In this document: piece after piece, positions 13,063 through 21,982 of the stretch
How positions within the stretch are numbered: the stretch's first letter is position 1
Layout: the number at the start of each line of letters is the position of its first letter
DNA from: Lithobates sylvaticus
Taxonomy: Eukaryota; Chordata; Amphibia; Anura; Ranidae
Length of the DNA stretch: 64,000 nt
NCBI GenBank assembly: GCA_028564925.1
Contig: CM053028.1
Coordinates: 366,587,012-366,651,011, forward strand
Reading direction: 5' to 3'
Translations under genes and position numbers: made by a program
The notes under the pieces: model-generated
What the model was told of the DNA's origin: nothing
What the model saw: the letters and a program-made list of their open reading frames with translations, nothing else
Databases searched by the model: none

Positions 13063-13116
13063 GCAAATGTTTTGACAGGGGCACAGTTTCAGTGCTTGCC
13101 ATAGGCGCCATTTTCA

Positions 13117-13336
13117 CTAGATACGCCTCTGGTTCAACAACATAATGTTTGCTAGTATCATATGCTGAAAAAGAGCCCCACACCATGATGTTCCCACCTC
13201 CAAACTTCCCTGTTGGTATGGTGTTTTGGGGATGATGTGTAGTGCCATTTGACATCCAAACATGGTGTATATTATGGCATCCAAAGAGTTCAATTTTGAT
13301 CTCATTTGACCAGACTATATTCTCCCAGTATTTCAC
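13117..13336 (-). pseudogene. Tc1-A transposase, central fragment
   Basis: The minus-strand translation shows WSNEIKIELFG and FGGGNIMVWGSFSA, matching the Tc1 blocks [11 protein letters not shown] and [10 protein letters not shown]. The first catalytic D is N here, so the enzyme would be inactive even if expressed. N-terminal coding remains are decayed in 13340-13728 and 15620-15720. Confidence 0.85.
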
Positions 13337-13840
13337 AGGCTTGTCTAAATGTTGTGCAGAAAACTTTAAACGAGCTTCGACATGCTTTTTCTTTAGCAGT
13401 GAAGTCTTGCATGCTGAGCGTGCATATAGGCCATGGCGTTGAGTGCATTATTGTTTTCTTTGAAACAATTGTACCTGCTAATTCCAGATCTTTCTGAAGC
13501 TCTCAACAAGTGGTCCTTGGCTCTTGGAAAACTCTTCTGATAATTCTTTTTACTCCTCTGTCAGAAATCTTGTGACGAGCACCTATTTGGGGCCAGTTTA
13601 TGGTGAAAAAATATTCTTTCCACTTCCAGATTATGGCCCCAACAGCGCTCACTGGAACATTCAAAAGTTTCGAAATCCTTCTCTAACCAATGCTACAGTA
13701 TGTTTTGCAACAACAAGGTTGTAAAGAAATTGTAGGGGAATTGGGGCAGCAGGATTTTTTTCGGGACCGTCATAGGACATACATAAGAATTTTTGAAAAC
13801 AAGAGTTTTATTGTATACAAAACAGTTTTTTTTATATATA

Positions 13841-14530
13841 TATTAATCATACAATGCAAAAAAGACCATACAAATGTCCAAGTATACAGACATATCCCTC
13901 TTGGCAGTTGCTACACCCCCCAATAATGGGGCCACTTCTACTTGGGAAGCTACTCCAGAGCAAATGACTACTTGTAGGCCGTCTATTTCCTATCTCAACA
14001 TGTTTCGCAATTTACCACTTCTTCAGGAGAGGCACAGAGGGAGTAAAGCACTGAAAATGTCACTGAAAAAAATCTTCATACTGACATAGATAATCCATGT
14101 GGAGCATAAGGTTCACATAGACTATGTGCATAGCAGACAGTAATATGAAAAACACTCACCCCAAAGTCAGGTCAGGTTTAGCCAAGGGCCAACATGGCAG
14201 CATCAAGGCAAACATCGCCGGGCGAGCATGGAATCAGACAAAATAGGACCACTGGAATGACTGTGCATGTATAAAAATATATATCTTCCAGCACATTTAA
14301 ACCTATATGATAATGGGGCATTGGGTACATACCACAGTAATCCTTGTTTAAAATCAATACTAATGATAGATGAGTAGGGTGGACTATGGCTGGACCCCAA
14401 AATGTTGACACATTTACTCTGGACTAGCTTCCCAGGAAGAAGTGGCCCCATTATTGGGGGTGTAGCAATCTCCAAGAGGGATAATTCTGTATATTTGGAA
14501 ATGTTATGGTCCTTTTTGTATTGTGTGATT
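13841..14530. mobile_element. Foldback/TIR unit, first copy
   Basis: About 110 bp at 13841-13960 are inverted at 14425-14530; both contain CCCCAATAATGGGGCCACTT and AATCATACAATGCAAAAA or their complements. The interior shows no coding. The unit sits between the Tc1-A break at 13728 and Tc1-B. A second copy lies at 39137-39840. Confidence 0.75.
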
Positions 14531-14534
14531 AATA

Positions 14535-15620
14535 CACTGCTCAAAAAAAAAATAAGGAACACTTTGAAAACACATCAGATCTCAATGGGGAAAAATATCA
14601 TGCTGGATATCTATACTGATATAGACTGGGTAATGTGTTAGGAACGAAAAGATGTCCCATCGTTTGATGGAAATTAAAATTATTAACCTATAGAGGGCTG
14701 AATTCAAAGACACCCAGAAAATCAAAGTGACAAAATGATGCAGCAGGCTAGCCTGACAAGGTTGGGCATGCTCCTAATGAGACAACGGATGATGGTATTA
14801 CCCCTTAGATCTTTACCATGGCATCACTGAGCTCCTGCACAGACTGAGGTGCAACCTGGCAGTGTTAGAGGGACCAAAACATAATGTCCCAAAGGTGTTC
14901 TATTGGATTAAGGTCAGGCGAGCGTGGGGGCTAATCAATGGTATCAATTCATTCATCCTCCAGGAACTGGCTGCATACTCTAGCCACATGAGGCCGGGCA
15001 TTGTGGTGCACCAGGAGGAACTCAGGACTCACTGCACCAGCGTAGGGTCTGACAATGGGTCCAAGGATTTCATCCTGATACCCAATGGCAGTCAGAGTGA
15101 CATTGTCTAGCCTGTAGAGGTCTGTGGGTCCCTCCATGGATATGCTTCCCCAGACCATAACTGACCCACCACCAAACTAGTCATGCTGAACGATGTTACA
15201 GGCAGCATAACGTTCTCTACAGATTCTCCAGACCCTTTCATATATGTTACATGTGCTCAGGGTGATCCTGCTCTCATCTGTGAAAAGCACAGGGTGCCAG
15301 TAGCAGACCTGCCAATTCTGGTGTTCAATGGCAAATGCCAATCAAGCTCCACGGTGCTGGGCAGTGAGCACGGGGCCCACTAGAGGACGTCGGGCCCTCA
15401 GGCCACCCTCATGAATTCTGTTTCTGATTGTTTGGTCAGAGACATTCACACCAGTCGCCTGCTGGAGGTCATTTTGTAGGGCTCAGGCAATGCTCATCCT
15501 GTTTCTCCTTGTACAAAGGAGCAGATACCGGTCCTGCTGATAGGTTAAGGACCTTCTACAGCCCTGTCCAGCTCTCTTAGAGTAACTGCCTGTCTAGCCT
15601 CTACTGAGCAACAATCTAAT
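14535..15620 (-). pseudogene. Tc1-B: dead Tc1-like element with transposase remains
   Basis: The left end CACTGCTCAAAAAAAA-TAAGGAACACTTTG is the terminus of a widespread Tc1 group of fish and frogs. The minus-strand translation at 15158-14949 shows MVWGSISMEGPTDLYRLDN and LLVHHNARPHVARV. Relatives have HDNARPH, so the second catalytic D is H here. Plus-strand sequence near 14890-14930 encodes the decayed PDLNPIE block on the minus strand. No right terminal repeat is seen: the sequence passes back into Tc1-A near 15620. Confidence 0.8.
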
Positions 15621-15957
15621 CAATAAGGTTGCAAAGGTCTTGAGAGAGCGTTTTGCTTTTACCCATCATGAGATGTTTCTTGTGTGACACCTTGGTAGTG
15701 AGACACCTTGTTATAAGCCATCAGTTGAGACTGAACCAGCTGATATTAATTTGCACTGACAAGGGACAGGATTGCTTTCTAATTACTGATAGATTTCAGC
15801 TGGTGTCTTGGCTTTCCATGTCTTTTTGCATCTCCTTTTTCTTCATGAGTTCAATACTTTTTCCCTGTGTCATTCAATTTTATTACACATTACTTTCTGA
15901 ACGAATTTCTGAACTAATTTGTTTTGGTTTTTTTGTACGTATGGATTGCATAGGTTG

Positions 15958-17019
15958 TGTAGCGGGGTCGTACCCCTTTTAGGGGAAAAGACTACATTCC
16001 CCATAATTCCCCAGGCTCCCGGGCTGCTTGTTTCCGCCCGAGAGGCTGCTGGGGGAGGTTATAAAAAGGAAGAGGAGAGACCGCCTCTTCCTCTTCTGAT
16101 GCCACTTCGGACTGGGTGTCCTCTGGTGACTGATCTTCCTCTGCTGACTGTGCTGGTCACGCGGAGACTTGTTCCTGAGGAGACACCTGTGCGGACCGGG
16201 ACTGCTGAAGGCCTGAAGCCTGGGCCTTGCGGCAGGTGGAGAGAGACTCTCATCCCTCAGAGTCAGCAGCAGCGGAGCGGAGACTCTTCCCTACAGTCGG
16301 TCGGTCGGAGCTGAGGACCGGAGCGCAGGGGCTGTGACGAGGAGACCGGACGCCGCCATTGAAGGGACCGGAGCTGAGGACGGTACCCCAGGATTGGTGA
16401 GAGAGCTGAAAGGCTCATCCTGCATTGATACACACACGTTTATGCCTGTTGAACTGCCAAGGCACAATTTACCTCAGAGCAGCAAATGTTACTTTCTGTG
16501 GATTACAAATACACCATTTAAAGCTACATGTGCACCACCTCTACAGATTTATTGCCGGTGAAGAACACTGTACTTATACAAGGACTGAGCTCTATTGCTA
16601 GGGATCAGGCCTGGTCCGTTAGGTAGGCGCAGATAGATTTATTGCACCTCAGGGGTGCATAGCAGACGGTCGCACACTTGGCGCTCCGTTCCCCATTGCT
16701 AGTTTGTTACATATATGTGTACATGTTAAAGTGCATATTGCAGGGACCTGCTAAAGTATTGTAAGTCATATGTTTAAATGCATGTTACTATTTCTTTTCC
16801 TTACTGCCAAAGTAAAGCCAGTTATTCTTATCTCAGCAGTCTGCTTGTGAGTTCATACCCATTACACTTAGAGTATAAGTGATATTTTATATGTGCATAG
16901 ATACATACCCCTTTACTAACTGTGCCAGTGCGGGTGGAGCAAATTGCCGGGGGTTGGTGGAGCTGTACTCAGGGACCCAAAACAAACCAGCGGCCCTCTT
17001 AACTGGGGGTATCGCTACA
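15958..17019 (+). repeat. 5' LTR
   Basis: Starts TGTAGCGGGGTCGTACCCC and ends GGGTATCGCTACA. A TATA-like TTATAAAAAGG lies near 16060 and should set the start of transcription. It is the same family as the minus-strand solo LTR at 4129-6805. Confidence 0.95.
16059..16070 (+). promoter_or_regulatory. TATA-like box in the 5' LTR
   Basis: GGTTATAAAAAGG follows a GC-rich stretch about 100 bp into the LTR, where a U3 promoter would be expected. The same box occurs in the 3' LTR near 20522. Confidence 0.55.
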
Positions 17020-17021
17020 CG

Positions 17022-17041
17022 TGGGGGCTCGTAATCCGGGA
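17022..17041 (+). other. Primer-binding site, tRNA-Pro-like at its start
   Basis: Two bases after the 5' LTR comes TGGGGGCTCGT, whose 11 bases match the complement of the tRNA-Pro 3' end used by many retroelements. The following bases agree less well, so the tRNA identity is tentative. Confidence 0.55.
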
Positions 17042-17079
17042 TCCTGAGTCAGCGGGAAAAGCCGCCAGAAGGTACCGGC

Positions 17080-18414
17080 ATGGACCCAATAGAAGTGGGA
17101 CGGTGGTCCGCAACATGGGCCACTGACCCAGCCGCAGCAGCAGTCATTGAACTGCCAGGGATATGGCAGAGAGAGGCAGTCAAGCAGCTCATAATGTCCC
17201 TATCCCCATGCCAAAAGTCATGGATAATGGACATGAGAAATGATGCTGGGTATACATACGCCCTAATAGAATGGCAGGAAGAGACTCCAGAGCAGTTCAG
17301 GAGCCAAAGCATACAAGCACCGAATGGTCAGGCCTATCAAGTGCTGCATGCGCTGCCGCGCAAGGGAGACTGTCCTCCAGTGAAAGCTGTGCTATCCCCA
17401 AAGAAGGAAGGGCAGAAGGGCGCGGAAAGTCCCGCACCCGCACAGACCACTCTTAGCGCAGAACTGTGTGCTGTCCTAGGGGAGATTGTGACACAGTGCC
17501 GAAGAGACCCCGGGGATTACCCGATGTCGGGATACAGGAAACTCCGGATGTTTTCAGGGAGGACACCTGTACCCTCGGGAGAAGAGAGATTTGAAGAGTG
17601 GTTAGATGGTGCCACGCAGGCCTTAGAAGAATGGGAGGTCTCAGAAGGCAGAAAGAAGCAAAGGATTGTTGAGAGCCTAAAAGGGCCTGCCTTAGAGGCC
17701 ATACGCAATCTGAAGACAAGCAAAAAGGATTGCACTGCCCAGGACTACATAGACATCCTGGAAAGTGTGTTTGGCGGGACAGAAAAAGTCACAGAACTTA
17801 CCTATCAACTGGAACACTGTTACCAGAAGACAGGGGAGAAGCTGTCAGAGTACATGGGACGCATAGACAAGATCCTGCATAGGATTATCCTGAAGAAGGG
17901 GATAGATCCAGGGAAGGTAGATGAAGCCCGTGCCCAGCAGGTGATGAGGGGAGCCCAACCCCTGGACCCTGTCGCACTAATACTACGCACCCGGCAGGAT
18001 GGGAAGAGCCTGGACTACCCTGATCTCATTCGAATGGTCAGAGAAGAAGAGGCCATGTTGGAAGAGAAAAGGGAAAAGCAAGTGATGGGGTCTACAAAAC
18101 TTCCAGTGGCCACGGTCAGGTCGGCCTTAACCCCTGAAAGAGAGACAGAGGTAGATGCCCTGAAGTTGCAGATGTCCCAGATGATGGAGATACTGACGTC
18201 TCTAGTGGCGAAAGAGATGCCCAGTCCCAAGAAAGAAACAAGCAGGAGGGAATTGTTTCCAGCTGTTTCAGCACCAGCATCCCCACCTGACTACGGTGAG
18301 ATGATCTGTTTTAACTGTGGCGGAGTGGGCCACATTGCAGCTGTATGTGCCAGTCCCAAGAAGAAGAAAACAGATAGCCGCCAGCCGGCGGGAAACGCCA
18401 AAGGGCCCCGGTGA
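17080..18414 (+). CDS. gag: Gypsy gag with PNMA-like capsid and one zinc knuckle (fossil element part)
   Basis: The 444-residue open frame starts MDPIEVGRW just after the primer-binding site. Residues about 1-100 resemble the N-terminal domain of PNMA-type Gag. Residues about 150-330 form a capsid-like segment with FSGRTPVPSGEERFEEWLD and VESLKGPALEAIRNL, wording shared with PNMA and ZCCHC12-type domesticated Gags. Near residue 410 lies one zinc knuckle, CFNCGGVGHIAAVC (C-X2-C-X4-H-X4-C), followed by a basic tail. Gag would build the particle and bind element RNA. The element as a whole is not complete. Confidence 0.88.
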   Translation: MDPIEVGRWSATWATDPAAAAVIELPGIWQREAVKQLIMSLSPCQKSWIMDMRNDAGYTYALIEWQEETPEQFRSQSIQAPNGQAYQVLHALPRKGDCPPVKAVLSPKKEGQKGAESPAPAQTTLSAELCAVLGEIVTQCRRDPGDYPMSGYRKLRMFSGRTPVPSGEERFEEWLDGATQALEEWEVSEGRKKQRIVESLKGPALEAIRNLKTSKKDCTAQDYIDILESVFGGTEKVTELTYQLEHCYQKTGEKLSEYMGRIDKILHRIILKKGIDPGKVDEARAQQVMRGAQPLDPVALILRTRQDGKSLDYPDLIRMVREEEAMLEEKREKQVMGSTKLPVATVRSALTPERETEVDALKLQMSQMMEILTSLVAKEMPSPKKETSRRELFPAVSAPASPPDYGEMICFNCGGVGHIAAVCASPKKKKTDSRQPAGNAKGPR

Positions 18415-20777
18415 AGGAGTCAACCGGGTGCCCATCACCTTCAGTGAGCTCCAAGAAGGAGTTAAGGTGTGACCAATTGGAAGACCCCATGGGGAGATTG
18501 GTCCTGGAAGCCCTGGAAGACAAGAGTCCAGAGGGACTTCGCCTTCACCCTTCCAAAGAAGCTCGCCTACTGAGGAGAGAGTTGGACAAGTTACAGGTGC
18601 ATCAGGGGGTAGTCTACCGAAGGGGCCCCTCGGATGGCCCAGAAGATAAGTGGCAGTTGTTTCTCCCCGAGAAGCATCGAGAGACTGTGCTGATTGCCTT
18701 ACATGACCAGCATGGTCACTTGGGAGCAGAGAGAACCTTCCAACTTGTCAGAGACCGGTTTTATTGGCCCTGCATGAGGGCCGAAGTGGAGGAGTATTGC
18801 CATTCCTGTGCAAGATGCATTCAGCGGAAGACTTTACCCCATCAAGCTGCCCCAATGGGCCACCTACAGAGTCAAGGCCCAATGGATCTGGTATGCATTG
18901 ATTTTCTCTGCCTCGAACCCGATTTGAGTGGATTGGGAAATGTTCTGGTGGTAACCGACCATTTCACCCGTTATGCTCAGGCTTTCCCAACCAAGGACCA
19001 GAAGGCCTCTACAGTAGCCAAGGTACTTTTGGAGAAGTACTTTGTTCATTATGGACTACCACAGAGAATCCATTCAGACCAAGGAAGGGACTTTGAGAGT
19101 CGCCTGATCAGGAAGCTACTAGATTCTCTGGGAGTAGAGAAGACTAGAACTACACCATATCACCCTCAAGGTGATGCCCAGCCTGAAAGGTTCAACAGGA
19201 CCCTATTGAACATGTTGGGAACTTTGGAAACAGAGAAGAAGCAACATTGGAGTCAACACATTTCAGCTCTAGTGCATGCTTACAACTGCACCACAAGTGA
19301 TGTGACAGGTTTTTCCCCTTACCGACTTATGTTTGGGAGAGAAGCAAGATTGCCAGTGGATTTGGCCTTCGGCATTTCCTTAGACCATGCCTCTGCTGCC
19401 TCCCACAAAGGATATGTGGACAGACTGAGGCACAGTCTGAAGATAGCTTATGAGAAAGCTCAAGCGGCCTCTGACCAGAGGGGGGCCCGAAATAAGAGGA
19501 ACTTTGATTTGAAAGTTCGAGTACAGGACCTACAGCCTGGGGACCGTGTGCTGTTACGCAATCTAGGGATCCCTGGAAAACACAAGATTGCTGATAGATG
19601 GAGATCAGAGCCATATATCATCTGTAGAAAACTTCCAGGGTTGCCTGTCTATAAGTTGAAGCCAGAAGGAAGAGTGGGGCCTTTGAAGACCTGGCATAGG
19701 AATCATTTGCTCCCACTCACTGAAGCAGTCAGAATACCTCCAGCGAGAGACTTACCTGAATCTGTTTCCATTCTGGATACCCCCAGGCCTAATACTAGGT
19801 CTCAGACATCCCAAGTTAGGGGTGGACAGGACCCCCAACCAGAGGAAGAAAGAGGAGAACTTGAATGGCTATGGCCTTCCTCAACTCCAGGAAATTCTGC
19901 CATAGATCTTCCACCTACTGAAGATGTGGAAGATAACACATTGAACCCAGAAGCCACAGAGTTTGTGCCATTCAGTGTTGTGCCTGAGTGCTGGGAAGAT
20001 ATCCCTGGTCTCTACTCAGAGGAAGAAGAAGTAGATGTTCCAGAACCAGAGATGTTGCCAGAACGTGTTCCTGAAGAAGTCCCAAGAGAACAGAGAGCTC
20101 GCAGAGTTGTGAGGCCTCCCAAGAAGTTAACTTACCCCAAGATGGGAGAAAGTTCAGAGGACTCTGTTACCACAGCAAGGAGAAGTGCTGAAAGCCCTGA
20201 CCCATCCACTGTTCATTTGGTGGAGGGCAACCCCAGCTCACTCTCTGGCACAGTTAAACAGGTCGCCCACACTGAAGTGATCTGTAGACAGGACAGCTCC
20301 CCATCTTATGCTAATTGGTGGGAAGCTCCCCTGTCCAAATTATGTGAAAGTGTTGTTCCCGAGAAAGCTTGTAATTTGAACACTGTCTTTGGGGACCAAA
20401 GATTCAAAGTGGGGGGAGTGTGTAGCGGGGTCGTACCCCTTTTAGGGGAAAAGACTACATTCCCCATAATTCCCCAGGCTCCCGGGCTGCTTGTTTCCGC
20501 CCGAGAGGCTGCTGGGGGAGGTTATAAAAAGGAAGAGGAGAGACCGCCTCTTCCTCTTCTGATGCCGCTTCGGACTGGGTGTCCTCTGGTGACTGATCTT
20601 CCTCTGCTGACTGAGCTGGTCACGCGGAGACTTGTTCCTGAGGAGACACCTGTGCGGACCGGGACTGCTGAAGGCCTGAAGCCTGGGCCTTGCGGCAGGT
20701 GGAGAGAGACTCTCATCCCTCAGAGTCAGCAGCAGCGGAGCGGAGACTCTTCCCTACAGTCGGTCGGTCGGAGCTGA
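18411..20777 (+). CDS. Gypsy integrase with C-terminal tail (fossil element part)
   Basis: The open frame contains an H-H-C-C zinc finger (HDQHGHLGAERTF then CHSCARC) near residues 100-145. The DDE core follows: D in LVCIDFL, D in IHSDQGRDFES, and E in PYHPQGDAQPERFNR. Next come the conserved HAYNCTTSDVTGFSPY block and a GPY/F-type module near residues 390-440 (GDRVLLRNLG to LKTWHRNHLLPL). The acidic tail ends in the RRVVRPPKKLTYPKMG type common in vertebrate gypsy elements. Integrase inserts element DNA. The frame runs on into the 3' LTR. No reverse transcriptase is recognised. Confidence 0.9.
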   Translation: MKESTGCPSPSVSSKKELRCDQLEDPMGRLVLEALEDKSPEGLRLHPSKEARLLRRELDKLQVHQGVVYRRGPSDGPEDKWQLFLPEKHRETVLIALHDQHGHLGAERTFQLVRDRFYWPCMRAEVEEYCHSCARCIQRKTLPHQAAPMGHLQSQGPMDLVCIDFLCLEPDLSGLGNVLVVTDHFTRYAQAFPTKDQKASTVAKVLLEKYFVHYGLPQRIHSDQGRDFESRLIRKLLDSLGVEKTRTTPYHPQGDAQPERFNRTLLNMLGTLETEKKQHWSQHISALVHAYNCTTSDVTGFSPYRLMFGREARLPVDLAFGISLDHASAASHKGYVDRLRHSLKIAYEKAQAASDQRGARNKRNFDLKVRVQDLQPGDRVLLRNLGIPGKHKIADRWRSEPYIICRKLPGLPVYKLKPEGRVGPLKTWHRNHLLPLTEAVRIPPARDLPESVSILDTPRPNTRSQTSQVRGGQDPQPEEERGELEWLWPSSTPGNSAIDLPPTEDVEDNTLNPEATEFVPFSVVPECWEDIPGLYSEEEEVDVPEPEMLPERVPEEVPREQRARRVVRPPKKLTYPKMGESSEDSVTTARRSAESPDPSTVHLVEGNPSSLSGTVKQVAHTEVICRQDSSPSYANWWEAPLSKLCESVVPEKACNLNTVFGDQRFKVGGVCSGVVPLLGEKTTFPIIPQAPGLLVSAREAAGGGYKKEEERPPLPLLMPLRTGCPLVTDLPLLTELVTRRLVPEETPVRTGTAEGLKPGPCGRWRETLIPQSQQQRSGDSSLQSVGRS
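20408..20420 (+). other. Polypurine tract
   Basis: AGTGGGGGGAGTG lies directly before the 3' LTR at 20421; it is the expected priming site for plus-strand DNA synthesis in this family. Confidence 0.75.
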
Positions 20778-21482
20778 GGACCGGAGCGCAGGGGCTGTGA
20801 CGGAGGAGACCGGAGCCGCCATTGAAGGGACCGGAGCTGAGGACGGTACCCCAGGATTGGTGAGAGAGCTGAAAGGCTCATCCTGCATTGATACACACAC
20901 GTTTATGCCTGTTGAACTGCCAAGGCACAATTTACCTCAGAGCAGCAAATGTTACTTTCTGTGGATTACAAATACACCATTTAAAGCTACATGTGCACCA
21001 CCTCTACAGATTCATTGCCGGTGAAGAACACTGTACTTATACAAGGACTGAGCTCTATTGCTAGGGATCAGGCCTGGTCCGTTAGGTAGGCGCAGATAGA
21101 TTTATTGCACCTCAGGGGTGCATAGCAGACGGTCGCCACACTTGGCGCTCCGTTTCCCATTGCTAGTTTGTTACATATGTGTGTACATGTTAAAGTGCAT
21201 ATTGCAGGGACCTGCTAAAGTATTGTAAGTCATATGTTTAAATGCATGTTACTATTTCTTTTCCTTACTGCCAAAGTAAAGCCAGTTATTCTTATCTCAG
21301 CAGTCTGCTTGTGAGTTCATACCCATTACACTTAGAGTATAAGTGATATTTATATGTGCATAGATACATACCCCTTTACTAACTGTGCCAGAGCGGGTAG
21401 AGCAAATTGCCGGGGGTTGGTGGAGCTGTACTCAGGGACCCAAAACAAACCAGCGGCCCTCTTAACTGGGGGTATCGCTACA
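20421..21482 (+). repeat. 3' LTR
   Basis: 1,062 bp, the same length and nearly the same sequence as 15958-17019. It ends ATCGCTACA at 21482, followed by TTCTTATAAT, which does not continue the interrupted Tc1-A sequence. Confidence 0.95.
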
Positions 21483-21513
21483 TTCTTATAATGTTTTAGT
21501 TATTATATAGTAA

Positions 21514-21982
21514 NNNNNNNNNNNNNNNNNNNNNNNNNNNNNNNNNNNNNNNNNNNNNNNNNNNNNNNNNNNNNNNNNNNNNNNNNNNNNNNNNNNNNNN
21601 NNNNNNNNNNNNNNNNNNNNNNNNNNNNNNNNNNNNNNNNNNNNNNNNNNNNNNNNNNNNNNNNNNNNNNNNNNNNNNNNNNNNNNNNNNNNNNNNNNNN
21701 NNNNNNNNNNNNNNNNNNNNNNNNNNNNNNNNNNNNNNNNNNNNNNNNNNNNNNNNNNNNNNNNNNNNNNNNNNNNNNNNNNNNNNNNNNNNNNNNNNNN
21801 NNNNNNNNNNNNNNNNNNNNNNNNNNNNNNNNNNNNNNNNNNNNNNNNNNNNNNNNNNNNNNNNNNNNNNNNNNNNNNNNNNNNNNNNNNNNNNNNNNNN
21901 NNNNNNNNNNNNNNNNNNNNNNNNNNNNNNNNNNNNNNNNNNNNNNNNNNNNNNNNNNNNNNNNNNNNNNNNNNNNNNNNNN
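21514..21982. other. Assembly gap (N run, 469 bases)
   Basis: Unknown bases. The gap hides the 3' end of the LINE and the true right flank of the gypsy element. Confidence 1.

Larger units (their letters stand above)
10631..13131. mobile_element. Non-autonomous hAT-type element (2,501 bp) carrying a minisatellite
   Basis: The ends CAGTGGCGTATCTAG and CTAGATACGCCTCTG are inverted copies with one mismatch. They are flanked by the perfect 8-bp duplication GTTCAACA at 10623-10630 and 13132-13139. Eight-bp duplications and CAGNGGCG termini are hallmarks of hAT transposons. No hAT transposase is visible, so it would rely on an enzyme from elsewhere. It holds a small hairpin, a foldback and a 24-bp minisatellite. 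Confidence 0.9.
10092..15957 (-). mobile_element. Tc1-A: dead Tc1-like element split by nested insertions
   Basis: The left end is TA + CAGTGGGTAACATAAG. Remaining pieces are 10092-10630, 13132-13728 and about 15620-15957. The right end is cut by the gypsy LTR starting at 15958. The missing right terminus can be seen in a relative at 41112-41337, which ends TTTTACCCGCTG before TA. A hAT-type element (10631-13131) and the foldback/Tc1-B unit (13729 to about 15620) interrupt it. The transposase is on the minus strand and is decayed. Confidence 0.85.
15958..21482 (+). mobile_element. Ty3/gypsy LTR retrotransposon, young but incomplete
   Basis: Two 1,062-bp LTRs (TGTAGC...GCTACA) enclose a primer-binding site, a gag with PNMA-like features, an integrase and a polypurine tract. 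The LTRs differ at only about a dozen places by eye, near 1 percent, so the insertion is recent. No protease, reverse transcriptase or RNase H was recognised, so it is broken as an autonomous element, with about one major break. It lies in the right end of Tc1-A. The bases beside the two LTRs do not form a target duplication. Confidence 0.92.

Noticed and set aside
12157-13104. 315-codon and 234-codon open frames with GAGKAAFM- and HLWVLV-type repeats
   Set aside because: Both come from a 24-bp tandem repeat, which keeps frames open automatically. No start context, no domain and clear minisatellite unit variation.
17049-19614. Minus-strand frames opposite gag and integrase (for example 17453-17719 and 19327-19614)
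   Set aside because: They are antisense shadows of strongly supported plus-strand frames.
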